Made by a program: the position numbers and the translations under genes
The notes under the pieces: model-generated
Databases searched by the model: none
Seen by the model: only the letters and a program-made list of their open reading frames with translations
Told to the model about the DNA's origin: nothing
NCBI RefSeq assembly: GCF_004919685.1
Contig: NZ_SMYZ01000011.1
Coordinates: forward strand, 1-47,404
Source: Mesorhizobium norvegicum
GTDB lineage: Bacteria > Pseudomonadota > Alphaproteobacteria > Rhizobiales > Rhizobiaceae
Direction: 5' to 3'
DNA length: 47,404 nt
Shown here: positions 1 to 10,873 of the stretch, in pieces
How the letters are laid out: every line of letters begins with the position of its first letter
Numbering within the stretch: position 1 is the stretch's first letter

Positions 1-188
1 ATCTCAACAAGCCTTAGGCCAGGATCACCTCGCTATCTTTCCGTGGCGACAACGCGGCCTTCTTTTGGCAATCGCTGCTTCCAGTGTCGCCATGCGGGTT
101 TAAAAGTTCTGAAAATCCAGGCGATAAAGTTGTTGATTTGCTACCGACAACAGCCGTAGTCTGCTGTGGGGACTGGGGGGACTAACAG

Positions 189-1484
189 ATGTGTAAGTTT
201 CGCGCTGCCATGTCAGCGGCAATATTCACTTCAATTAGCGCATTATCCGGAATTCCTAATGAGGGCCACGCGCAAACTGGAGCGGCACTGGGCGTTACGC
301 TGGGCTTCTTCTTGAGCGGCGCACTGGGTAAAATAGACAAGATAATTTCGGAAGCTAAGCAGGCCGCCCGATCGACAATAATCGACGCGGGGCAGCAGGC
401 GGCGTGGACAATATCCGATGCCCAGACCGCCTATAAAGATTCCTTGGATCAAACAGTAAGCACCTTGAATCCGAAAATTCAAACTACGGTTTCTAACATC
501 GAGACGATGCTAAAGGACATAGAAGGTGGCACAGCTAGTGACATCGAAAATGCATTGGAGAAATCGCAGGAGATAGTAAATTCGCTGCCTTTGAGTAAGA
601 CGTTTCCTCAACTTACAGAGCAGTCACCGAAGCTGGTCGCGCCTGCTACGAGCGCGACCACGAGGGTCATTTTATCGGGAAATTTTGTGGATGCCGCGAG
701 GAGCGATTATCGGCCTCGGCTACATGTAGGAAGCGACATTTTAGAACCAATTGGTGTGACCACGCAGCAATTGATCTTTGAGGTCAAAAACGCGGCGCTG
801 GGAGCGGCTGACGAGAATTCGGTCAAAGCTATCTCTTTCAACTTGGACGTACCCTATCGCGACTGGTACTGGTTCCTTTTCTATCAGCGAGAGGTGGCGA
901 CGTTTGTGCTGCCGATGGGACTGCTGCCGACAAAGCCGGGTACAGCTGAATATGTGGCAAGCATCGCCCACGAGCATGAAGAAACTCGAGAATCGTCTCA
1001 AGCATTCACTGCTGTTTCCTATGAGGGAATACGGGGATTCTGCGCGCACGCGGACACGCAATCAGGTTGGCATGTCGTTACAGACGGCAACTATCCCCAG
1101 CCGCCCATCTTCAACGAACACGGTAATAGGAAGGGTTCGGATAACGACTGGACAAACGCTTTCAGCTCGGCGAGCCCGGATGCGGTGTGCTGGGACTTTT
1201 GGCTTGATGACGGCGACGTCCAAATCGATTTTGCTATACCCTTTCGTGAGCATAGGACCGTGAAGGAGCTCGAGGAAGTGAAATCGCAGCTCGATCTGAA
1301 ATGGAACGGCTCTGTTGCGGGGGAGATCCCCAATACCGGTAATTGGCTGGTTAACGTGAAGCCGTTTGACGGTGAGATGCAGCAGTTCGCGGGGCCAGGG
1401 ACGTCGGTACCCCCCTACTTCACCATTGGTACACAAAATAGCTCTGTCATTATCAAATCAGCTCCGCCACCGGAGCTTCACTGA
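189..1484 (+). CDS. Secreted protein of unknown function
   Basis: I do not recognise this 431-residue protein. The N-terminus looks like a signal peptide: a short basic start, a hydrophobic run, and a possible cleavage after GHA near residue 28. Residues about 45-135 are Ala/Gln/Asp-rich and probably helical or coiled coil. The C-terminal two thirds look like a globular beta-rich domain with many aromatic residues and several cysteines. This suggests an exported, periplasmic or surface protein. The DNA is visibly more AT-rich than the core genes further right, which hints at accessory DNA. A G-rich stretch about ten bases upstream may serve as a weak ribosome site; an in-frame ATG at 210 is an alternative start. 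A second small exported protein follows only 12 bases downstream, so the two may be co-transcribed. No function is proposed. Confidence 0.6.
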   Translation: MCKFRAAMSAAIFTSISALSGIPNEGHAQTGAALGVTLGFFLSGALGKIDKIISEAKQAARSTIIDAGQQAAWTISDAQTAYKDSLDQTVSTLNPKIQTTVSNIETMLKDIEGGTASDIENALEKSQEIVNSLPLSKTFPQLTEQSPKLVAPATSATTRVILSGNFVDAARSDYRPRLHVGSDILEPIGVTTQQLIFEVKNAALGAADENSVKAISFNLDVPYRDWYWFLFYQREVATFVLPMGLLPTKPGTAEYVASIAHEHEETRESSQAFTAVSYEGIRGFCAHADTQSGWHVVTDGNYPQPPIFNEHGNRKGSDNDWTNAFSSASPDAVCWDFWLDDGDVQIDFAIPFREHRTVKELEEVKSQLDLKWNGSVAGEIPNTGNWLVNVKPFDGEMQQFAGPGTSVPPYFTIGTQNSSVIIKSAPPPELH

Positions 1485-1496
1485 GAGGTTTGGTCA

Positions 1497-1901
1497 TTGG
1501 CAGCGTCAATCATGCGGGTGGCCAGATCGCCAAGAGATTCTCTCGCGCCTCGCTTCCGATTTCTCGTCGCGGTCTCTGCCTGCTTCTGGGCCGATGCAGC
1601 CTACTCCGCGTCGTACATCTGCAAGATCGTGAATAACGAGTGGCAGGAATTCAGCTTCCACGTCGTGGGATCTATCGACTACGTCGCCGTCGGCCAGCGG
1701 GGAAAGGCCTACGAGCTTGGCACCGGCGTATACCTGTTTGGGCGTCCACGTGGCGAACGCAAGTCTGGCCACGACGTCACAAAAATTACTGCGATTGGCT
1801 TCGGCGCCCTTTACGCAAGATCGAAGGACTCAACCCAGTTCAAGGTTTGCATAACCTCAGAAGGTGTCTCGCCGATTACTATCATTGATAAGGAATTTTG
1901 A
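1497..1901 (+). CDS. Small secreted protein of unknown function
   Basis: This is a 134-residue protein that I do not recognise. Its start is probably TTG at 1497, because GAGAGG at 1483-1488 sits 8 bases ahead and overlaps the stop of the previous gene. ATG at 1512 is the alternative but has no clear ribosome site. The N-terminus carries Arg residues, then a hydrophobic stretch ending in a cleavage-like AYSAS near residue 37, so export is likely. The mature part is about 95 residues with two cysteines (SYICK and KVCIT), possibly one disulfide. The close spacing suggests one transcript with the upstream secreted protein. Function is unknown. Confidence 0.5.
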   Translation: MAASIMRVARSPRDSLAPRFRFLVAVSACFWADAAYSASYICKIVNNEWQEFSFHVVGSIDYVAVGQRGKAYELGTGVYLFGRPRGERKSGHDVTKITAIGFGALYARSKDSTQFKVCITSEGVSPITIIDKEF

Positions 1902-2045
1902 CGGTTCTCCTCGAACCCGTCCTTCTGTCGTGCCGATATGGGCGACCAGCGGAGAAATCTCTTACCTCGGCTCAACTGCCGCGAGCCCTAATCTCGAATT
2001 GCACCGAGGTTGGTCAGTGCTGCGCGGTTGCGCGACATGCCGGCC

Positions 2046-4136
2046 CTAAAAATAGGTTCGCGGCGCGACAAGATTCTGCTGCTGGCGAACATAAAAACAA
2101 TAGAAGCCGAACGCTGCAGCGAACCACATGAAGGCCTCACCCATAGCCAGCCGGTTGTTTGAATTGGTAAGGATGGTTATGGCGAAGAAGACCAGTGTTG
2201 AGATGTAGCAGGACCATGCGGCCGGAGCGATAAGCTTGGCCCGCATGGCCAGCAGAACCTGCCTGGCCGACCAGGTGTAGAGAAAGGCAAAGAACGCCAG
2301 TCCGACCACACCATAGCGCACGGCAATCTCCAGATAACCGTTGTGGAAGACGTTGAAGATCATGGGATGATAGGTTCTGTGCTCCCATTCGGTCAGCCAG
2401 CTGGAACTGGCTCCGAAGATCGGGTGGCGTTTCCAGATCTCGATCGCATCCGCCCACAGCATCAGCCGTTCCTTGGCTGCAAGCGGAACCGTATCGCTCG
2501 CGATGGCGCGGTCGAAGGCCGGCAGGACGCCATGCCTCAAGACATCCGGAACCAAGGCCTTGACGAAGATCATGGTGTCGCCGGCGGTGGACGAGAAGAC
2601 GTTGTGTGTTGCGACAATGCCGGCCGCCACGATCGCCAGCACGCCACACGAAACCAGCAGTTCGCGGCGATGGCCTCTCGCCAGGGTCATGACCGCCAAC
2701 AAGAGCAGGGCGAGCGCAAGCGCAAGCCAGACACCCTTTGACCGCATCTCGATGATGTTGACGAGGGCAAACAGCAGGACGGCTGTCGACAGCGCCCAAT
2801 GCAGGTTCTTGGTTGCTTTCCTCAGGTCCGTTCTTTGGGCCGTGTACGCCATGAATTGCAGCGCGCAAAGGAAGATGAAACCGGCCGCCACCGACGCGTG
2901 GATGGGATTGTTGAAAAGCCGCGGGGTCGGTTGGATGCCTTGAAACATGTCCGAATAGAAGGTGTCCGCGGCCAGGAAGACGAGACTGAGGATCATGAAC
3001 CAGAGGACGAGCCGCGCGGGCTGCCTGACAAACAGCAGAAACGCGAAGCCGGTCGTCGCATAGAACAGCGGAAACATGTAAATGCCTTCGGCGCCACCCA
3101 ACTGGTGGGTGCCGAAATAGACGATCGCCAGTCGGATGAAGACGTAGAGCGACCAACCCAGGCACAGAAAGCCTACCCAACCGATCAGCGGTTTGCTGTA
3201 GGTCCACAAATCCACCCTGGACCAGCGGATGACTGCGACCAAGGCCAGCGCCAGGCCCGCATAGCGGTAGGTGTCGGCCTCGCGCCAGACCGCGGAGACC
3301 AAAGCGAGAATGGCGAGTGCCGCAAGCAACAGAAACAGGGTGTTGCGCGGCGCGTGGTCCCCGGCGTAGTCCGGGGTTTCCCGCGGCAAAGGGGGCCGCA
3401 GCAGGACGTGATGCAGGCGGCGCAGCTCGTCGCTGGCCCGCAACGCGCCGGCACTTAGCCGGCTCGGCCAGCCAAGCCTTGCGAATTTATAGCTTCCCGA
3501 GGGACCGGCTATGCCGGAAATCTTGCTGCTGGCAGCGAAGCCAAGCACGTTTTGGCGAACCGAATAGACTTTCAGGCCGGTATCCCAAAAGCGTTCGAGT
3601 GCGACGTCCCATGGCATTTTCATGACGGCGAGCGCCGACAACAGCCCCTGCGCCCCCTCCCGCGTCACCAGATAGGCGGCGGCCGAGCCTTGCGGGCCAT
3701 GCAGCGCGCGACCGATCTCGTCGCCTTCCGTCGTCTCTACGGCGCGCATGAAGAAGCTCATGCGATGGTTGGTCAGCTTAATGACGTCGAAATCCGGCAC
3801 CGCCGCGACGATGGCCTCGATGCGCCGCATGGTGTTTTCGCTGAAGAGGACGTCGTCCTCGACGATCAGGCCATGGGCGCTGCCACCGGCCAGGAACGCC
3901 TCCAGCGCCTGGATATGGCTGCGGTAACAGGCATATTCGCCCGGCAGGATGTCGCGCCCGCTGAGCTTACGCGCGGCTGGAAGATCGATCTCCGTCCAGT
4001 CCTCTTTGGCAAGCGCACGGCCGTCGATGGCTGAAATGCGCTGCAAGGTCAGGCCGGCCGCCTCGGCACTGGCGCACAATTCGCTCCAGCGACCGGTCTC
4101 GCGATCGAGGTTGATGGCGAAGATAGGAAGGTTCAT
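2046..4136 (-). CDS. GT25 glycosyltransferase fused to O-antigen ligase/polymerase
   Basis: This 696-residue protein joins two activities in one reading frame. Residues 1 to about 230 match the LPS-type glycosyltransferase family 25: an INLDR start, a YACYRSH stretch, and an EDD metal-binding motif at residues 93-95. Residues about 255-690 form many membrane helices with features of the Wzy/WaaL family, including NNPIHAS near residue 405 and FHNGYLEIAVRYG near residue 598. The start is ATG at 4136, preceded on the minus strand by GGAAC; an earlier ATG at 4160 lacks conserved sequence. The known roles are sugar transfer in the cytosol and glycan ligation or polymerisation on the periplasmic face. 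Linking them in one chain is inferred from the uninterrupted frame. The gene stands alone, far from the main exopolysaccharide locus. Confidence 0.85.
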   Translation of the reverse strand: MNLPIFAINLDRETGRWSELCASAEAAGLTLQRISAIDGRALAKEDWTEIDLPAARKLSGRDILPGEYACYRSHIQALEAFLAGGSAHGLIVEDDVLFSENTMRRIEAIVAAVPDFDVIKLTNHRMSFFMRAVETTEGDEIGRALHGPQGSAAAYLVTREGAQGLLSALAVMKMPWDVALERFWDTGLKVYSVRQNVLGFAASSKISGIAGPSGSYKFARLGWPSRLSAGALRASDELRRLHHVLLRPPLPRETPDYAGDHAPRNTLFLLLAALAILALVSAVWREADTYRYAGLALALVAVIRWSRVDLWTYSKPLIGWVGFLCLGWSLYVFIRLAIVYFGTHQLGGAEGIYMFPLFYATTGFAFLLFVRQPARLVLWFMILSLVFLAADTFYSDMFQGIQPTPRLFNNPIHASVAAGFIFLCALQFMAYTAQRTDLRKATKNLHWALSTAVLLFALVNIIEMRSKGVWLALALALLLLAVMTLARGHRRELLVSCGVLAIVAAGIVATHNVFSSTAGDTMIFVKALVPDVLRHGVLPAFDRAIASDTVPLAAKERLMLWADAIEIWKRHPIFGASSSWLTEWEHRTYHPMIFNVFHNGYLEIAVRYGVVGLAFFAFLYTWSARQVLLAMRAKLIAPAAWSCYISTLVFFAITILTNSNNRLAMGEAFMWFAAAFGFYCFYVRQQQNLVAPRTYF

Positions 4137-4710
4137 TGAAGTTCCATGTTGAGCCGCCACCCATCTTGGTCGAATCTTCGATGACCTTGTATGGAAAAGA
4201 GGGAGATGTTCAAGGCGACACTGTTCAGATCATGTGCAAAATGGCGACCCCGATTTTGCCGCGATTGCGTTGGTTTTGCTGAACTATGACGCAGTGGAAT
4301 TATTAGCCAATCGGACTCAAGGGAAGATCGCAAAGGGACTCTCGGGGTCCCGTGTGTCCGGACGGACCCATGATCGCTTGGCTGGGGCGCCAGGACATCA
4401 ATCCAACCGCCCATAAACTTGGGGGCAACGTCACGATGCCCCATTGTTCGAAGATTTCCCCGTGTTACGATTGTCGACCAGTTCGACATTTGCCTAATCG
4501 TGCTTTCTTGTTGGCTAAGGTAGCTCGGGGCGATTGCCTTCATATGAGATGGCAAAAGAAAGTCACTTTTGTCCAATGTCGCCGATTAAGTTCAAGAAAA
4601 TCGGGACCAGCCGCACGATTGTATCGGGACACTTACACCGTTTGATTTCAGGGCGAACTAGCGATCGCAGCCGCCTATGAGCGAATGCAAGGCAACCCCA
4701 GGGGGATAAG
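4137..4710. other. 574-base stretch with no convincing gene
   Basis: The segment is AT-richer than its surroundings and has no gene I can support. A minus-strand open frame across 4133-4576 has no recognisable domain and overlaps the start of the GT25 fusion. The stretch contains a 17-base copy of the tRNA-Gln 3' end (4379-4395). AGGGGGAT just before 4711 is the ribosome site of the next gene. Confidence 0.5.
4379..4395 (-). repeat. Copy of tRNA-Gln 3' end, candidate attachment-site half
   Basis: TGGCTGGGGCGCCAGGA is identical to 5227-5243, the last 17 bases of the tRNA-Gln gene including its encoded CCA. The two copies have the same orientation and lie 848 bases apart. The identity stops immediately outside the tRNA end on one side and inside the T-arm on the other. 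This is the pattern left by tyrosine-integrase insertion into a tRNA 3' end; no integrase gene is present, so the interpretation is inference. Confidence 0.55.
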
Positions 4711-5199
4711 ATGACTTACGTCGGCGTGCTCGTGTTCCTGCATACCCTAGTCAGCTTGGTTGCAATCGTTGCCGGGATCATCGCGATAATAGAAATGTTC
4801 GGAGGCAAAAGATCTAGTTTTGCCACTGATTTTTTCCTGCAAACGGCCGGGTTCACGAGTATCACTGGATTTCTTTTCCCATTTCACGGCGTGACACCTG
4901 CAGTGATAGTAGGGATCGTGGCGCTCGTCATATTAGCAGGAGTGCTTGTTGCACGTTCGCGATTTCATTTCGCCGGTGCGTGGCGCGGCATTTACGCCGC
5001 AGGAATGACTGCGAGTGTCTATCTCTTGGTATTCGTCGGAATAGTGCAAGCTTTCCAGAAGATTCCAATTCTGAATGTCTTTGCACCTACCGGAACTGAA
5101 ATTCCTTTCGTCGTGACACAGGGTGTCACCCTCTTGATCTTCCTCGTTGTAGGCGCCCTTGCAGTTCTCCGCTATAAACCGGCAGTCGCACTGTCTTAA
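4711..5199 (+). CDS. Small integral membrane protein, unknown
   Basis: This 162-residue protein has four predicted membrane helices (roughly residues 5-28, 40-85 as one or two spans, 90-115 and 130-155) and short polar links. I do not recognise a named family. AGGGGGAT ends 3 bases before the ATG at 4711, giving a good ribosome site. The gene is AT-richer than the core genes nearby and is the only gene between the two copies of the tRNA-Gln 3' end. It may therefore be cargo of a small inserted segment. Function is unknown. Confidence 0.65.
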   Translation: MTYVGVLVFLHTLVSLVAIVAGIIAIIEMFGGKRSSFATDFFLQTAGFTSITGFLFPFHGVTPAVIVGIVALVILAGVLVARSRFHFAGAWRGIYAAGMTASVYLLVFVGIVQAFQKIPILNVFAPTGTEIPFVVTQGVTLLIFLVVGALAVLRYKPAVALS

Positions 5200-5226
5200 A
5201 TAGTTGATTTTATTTGGAAAAAAATC

Positions 5227-5243
5227 TGGCTGGGGCGCCAGGA
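5227..5243 (-). repeat. tRNA-end copy of the 17-base repeat
   Basis: The partner of 4379-4395: the 3' CCA, discriminator, acceptor strand and part of the T-arm of tRNA-Gln. It forms the tRNA-proximal border of the 4396-5226 segment. Confidence 0.55.
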
Positions 5244-5301
5244 TTCGAACCTGGGAATGTCGGTACCAAAAACCGATGCCTTACCGCTTGGCGACGCCCC
5301 A
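5227..5301 (-). tRNA. tRNA-Gln(TTG)
   Basis: The minus strand folds as a full tRNA. The acceptor stem TGGGGCG/CGCCCCA is perfect, the anticodon stem TCGGT/ACCGA is 5 bp, and the 7-base loop TTTTGGT has anticodon TTG reading CAA (glutamine). The T-arm CCAGG-TTCGAAT-CCTGG is perfect. Discriminator G and the CCA tail are encoded at 5227-5230. Confidence 0.96.
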
Positions 5302-5430
5302 ATTGCCGTCAGAGTCGCTTGTGCGGCGCGTTATTAGCAGAGCAGCCGAAAAGCACAATCCTTATGAATGATGGTCAGAACGTCCAATCGGGCAACTAAC
5401 GCAGCTGCCGCCAGAGGGCATGCGTGCGGG

Positions 5431-5775
5431 CTATTCGGACCACACCGCCATCTCGTTGCCGGCTGGATCGACGAAGTGGAAGCGGCGGCCGCCGGGGAAC
5501 GCGAAGATCGGCTTGACGATCGTGCCGCCGGCGCTTTCGACAGCGCTGAGGGTTGCTTCCAGATCCCTGCTGTAGAGCACAGGCAGCGGCTTGGCCGGTG
5601 CTTCCTCGGCATCGGCCTGGAAGCCGCCGTCCAGCCCCTCGGCAAAGGCCGAATAGGTCGGCCCATAATCGGTGAACGACCAGGCAAAGGCGGCGCTGTA
5701 GAAAGCCTTCAGCCGGTCCAGCGTTCCGCCGGTCGCCGGCATTTCCAGATAGTCGAGTTTTCCGGACAGTTTCAT
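5431..5775 (-). CDS. VOC-family (glyoxalase/bleomycin-resistance fold) protein
   Basis: This 114-residue protein has the single-domain vicinal-oxygen-chelate layout. It opens with a beta strand (KLDYLEMPA), followed by DRLKAFYSAAFAW, and a closing FHFVDPAGNEMAVW strand that is typical of the fold. Family members bind a metal and act as lyases, dioxygenases or sequestering proteins. The substrate here cannot be read from sequence. The length equals one VOC domain, so a homodimer is expected. The start ATG at 5775 has AGGTG a few bases upstream. A GTTC-N7-GTTC motif lies 14-28 bases before the start, which suggests control by LexA and a role under DNA-damaging stress (inference). Confidence 0.85.
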   Translation of the reverse strand: MKLSGKLDYLEMPATGGTLDRLKAFYSAAFAWSFTDYGPTYSAFAEGLDGGFQADAEEAPAKPLPVLYSRDLEATLSAVESAGGTIVKPIFAFPGGRRFHFVDPAGNEMAVWSE

Positions 5776-5788
5776 GCGACACCTATTT

Positions 5789-5803
5789 GTTCCTGTTATG
5801 TTC
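5789..5803. promoter_or_regulatory. LexA-like SOS box upstream of the VOC gene
   Basis: The plus strand reads GTTC-CTGTTAT-GTTC; the minus strand, in the direction of the VOC gene, reads GAAC-ATAACAG-GAAC. GTTC-N7-GTTC is the reported direct-repeat LexA site of many alphaproteobacteria. Its place 14 bases ahead of the VOC start codon suits a repressor operator. Binding is inferred. Confidence 0.6.
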
Positions 5804-6001
5804 TATTCCAAAAGCCCCGGAAAGGCAAGTCTTTTTGACGCATCTTTGGACGTAGCTTTTGCTTAATCGATTGTAGGGGCCGCACGGCTTTGCCGACGCC
5901 TTGCCTTTCGCACTGCAGCATCATATCGCTCCAAAGTCGGGACACGGTGGAACTTTCCGTTTCGCCAATCTTTCCAATCTCCTGCAACCGGAGAGCAAAG
6001 C

Positions 6002-8680
<2,679 letters not shown>

Positions 8681-8799
8681 GGTCCATCCAGCTTACCGTT
8701 TTGTAAGGCAATTCACGCGAACGTGCTGACGGCATTGCGTAATCTCGACATTGTTGCCGCCCAATTTGCGGACGTCCCGCCAATTGCTCCCGGAAACAG

Positions 8800-9903
8800 A
8801 TGTTGCAGAGTTCACCCGCGCCGTTCCGCTCGATCCTGGTCATTCAAACGAAGTTCATAGGAGATCTCGTCCTCGCCTCGGCACTTGCACAAAATTTGCG
8901 GCTCGAATTCCCCGGCGCCAGGCTGGTGTTTCTGTGCGAGGCTCGCTTCGAGAGCTTCGTGATCTCCCATGGAATCGCTTCCGAGGTGGTCACGTTCCGG
9001 CGTGCCCGCATGCGCGGCACCCCCCTGGAGCGTGGGAAAGAGCTTTACGCCATGGTGCGGGCGTTGCGCCGCTTCCGCTTCGACCTGACGATCGACCTGA
9101 CCGATTCGAAGACGTCGCGCATCGTCAGCGGGCTCGTCAACGCAAAGACCCGCGTCGGCTACAATCCCTCCGAAAGACCCTTGCGTCTGCTGGAGCGGCA
9201 GCCCGCCAATGTCTTTGCCAGGCCCTACGGCTTTGATGGCCAGCATTTTCTGTACCGCTACCTCTCGCCGCTCGAAGCGCTCGGCATCGAACTTCGCACG
9301 GTGATTCCGAGCCTTCAGCCCTTGCCGTTGGAGACGACGAAAGCATTGGCGCTGCTGGGCAAGCACCATCTGCGGCCAAACGCTTTCATCGCCGTGCATG
9401 CGGGCGCGAGCTTCGAGGGGCGACGTTGGCAGCCGGAGCGGTTTGCCGCGACGATCGACGAAATTGCAGGCGAAACCGGATTGGACATCGTCCTTGTGGG
9501 CGGCCCGGACGAACACAAGATTGCCGAACATATAATCGCCAGCACAGTCGCGCCGATCGTCAATCTCGTTGGAACGCTTTCGCTCGAAAGTCTGCTGGCG
9601 GTGCTGAAACAGGCCCGGCTGTTTCTTGGCAATGAGAGCGGCCCGATGCACATGGCCGCTGCCGCCGGAACCCCGGTTGTCGGGCTGTTTGGTCTGACGC
9701 ATCCGTCGCGCTGGGGTCCCGTCGGCGTGCCCAGCATCTCGCTCCAGCCGCCGCTGCCTTGCGCCTGCGTGGCCAAGGATCTCTGCCGCGCGCCGGATCC
9801 CAGCAAGGCCTGCTGCGTCTGGGGCCTGGAGATCAGGCCTGTTGTCGACGCGGTGCGCGAGGTTCTGTTGCGCACCGAAATGAAGCTCGAGCGCGCCATC
9901 TGA
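8800..9903 (+). CDS. Glycosyltransferase family 9 (heptosyltransferase type)
   Basis: This 367-residue protein follows the ADP-heptose:LPS heptosyltransferase plan. The N-terminal Rossmann domain starts SILVIQTKFIGDLVLASAL, where GD is a typical acceptor-side element. The C-terminal donor-binding domain contains HAGASFEGRRWQPERF, VGGPDEH and FLGNESGPMHMAAAAGTPVVGLFG, all hallmark motifs of the family. The role is adding a heptose or related sugar to the LPS core on the cytosolic side of the inner membrane; the exact donor is not determinable. A Cys-rich tail (CACVAKDLC, ACCVWG) near residues 325-346 resembles that of some family members. The ribosome site before ATG 8800 is weak. Confidence 0.88.
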   Translation: MLQSSPAPFRSILVIQTKFIGDLVLASALAQNLRLEFPGARLVFLCEARFESFVISHGIASEVVTFRRARMRGTPLERGKELYAMVRALRRFRFDLTIDLTDSKTSRIVSGLVNAKTRVGYNPSERPLRLLERQPANVFARPYGFDGQHFLYRYLSPLEALGIELRTVIPSLQPLPLETTKALALLGKHHLRPNAFIAVHAGASFEGRRWQPERFAATIDEIAGETGLDIVLVGGPDEHKIAEHIIASTVAPIVNLVGTLSLESLLAVLKQARLFLGNESGPMHMAAAAGTPVVGLFGLTHPSRWGPVGVPSISLQPPLPCACVAKDLCRAPDPSKACCVWGLEIRPVVDAVREVLLRTEMKLERAI

Positions 9904-10073
9904 GATCATGCGCCGCGCGCAAAACCGCGATCGCAATCGTGGAATGGCCTGTTCACCACATGAACGGTCAAATTGTCGCGCCGGGCGCTTTTCTGCTATG
10001 CACCATCCCGATTTCCGCCTTCATGCGGATCTTGGGATGACTGCTCGAAATGACCGGTCAGGAATTCGGTTTG

Positions 10074-10814
10074 ATGCGCCTGCTGCAAAAAAATCTCTGC
10101 ATGATCGCCATGTCGCTGGCGATGGTATCCGCCGGCCATGCCGCGCCGCTCGTCGAGCCGACGCTGCACATCAGGCCGGAGGCGAGCGGAGCTGGTCGTG
10201 TCGCGCTTACGCTCGATGCCTGCGGCGGACAGACCGACAACCGGATCCTTTCGGCGCTGGTGGACAACAAGATCCCGGCCACCATTTTCGTGACCGGCAT
10301 CTGGCTGAAGCGGAACGCTGCCGCCGTCGAGATCATGCGGGCGCATCCTGATCTGTTCGAACTGGAAAATCACGGCGGTCATCATATCCCGGCGGTCGAT
10401 ACACCGCAGAAGATCTACGGCATCCGCAGCGCCGGCAGCCCGGACGCGGTGCTGGCCGAGGTCGAGTCGGGTGCCGCCGCTCTTGCCAGGACCGGCGAGC
10501 CGGCGCCGAAATGGTTTCGTGGCGCGACCGCCGAATACAGCCCGTCGGCAATCGCCATGATCCGCAAGCTTGGCTTCAAGATCGCGGGATTCTCGATAAA
10601 CGGCGACGGTGGCTCATTGCTTGGCGCCAAGGAAACCGCGCGGCGCATTGCAGCGGCCAAGGACGGTGACGTGATTATCTCGCACATCAACCAGCCGACC
10701 CATGCGGCCGGCGAAGGGGTGGTGCAGGGGCTGCTGGCGCTGAAGGCCAGGGGCTTGACCTTTGTGCGGCTCGACGATGCCGACGGTGTCGGCAATCACG
10801 GCACCACCGACTGA
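10074..10814 (+). CDS. NodB-fold polysaccharide deacetylase, exported
   Basis: This 246-residue protein has a signal peptide (basic start, hydrophobic core, SAGHA cleavage site) and then a NodB-type deacetylase domain. Motif 1 reads LTLDACGG in place of the usual TFDDGP. Motif 2 is NHGGHH, supplying the metal-binding histidines. Later elements RGATAEYSPSAIAM and GDVIISHIN match motifs 3-5. Such enzymes remove N- or O-acetyl groups from cell-surface polysaccharide, with a divalent metal, in the periplasm. The substrate is unknown. The start at 10074 is chosen because the signal peptide begins there and AGGA lies 10 bases upstream; ATG at 10050 is in frame and possible. Convergent with the DUF427 gene across a hairpin array. 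Confidence 0.85.
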   Translation: MRLLQKNLCMIAMSLAMVSAGHAAPLVEPTLHIRPEASGAGRVALTLDACGGQTDNRILSALVDNKIPATIFVTGIWLKRNAAAVEIMRAHPDLFELENHGGHHIPAVDTPQKIYGIRSAGSPDAVLAEVESGAAALARTGEPAPKWFRGATAEYSPSAIAMIRKLGFKIAGFSINGDGGSLLGAKETARRIAAAKDGDVIISHINQPTHAAGEGVVQGLLALKARGLTFVRLDDADGVGNHGTTD

Positions 10815-10873
10815 CCGGTGCATCGATATTCAGGTGATGCCGGCCTGCGAATGTTGGTTTCCTGTGCTTCCCC

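Noticed and set aside
2799..3458. 219-codon plus-strand frame
   Set aside because: Inside the GT25-ligase fusion on the opposite strand; rich in Gln/Arg/Asp, a shadow of the membrane-protein codons.
4133..4576. 147-codon minus-strand frame upstream of the GT25 fusion
   Set aside because: No known family, no clear ribosome site, overlap with the GT25 start; composition looks like non-coding DNA.
8690..8712. Hairpin CTTAC/GTAAG after ppdK as a terminator
   Set aside because: Only 5 bp and no T-run after it; too weak to call.
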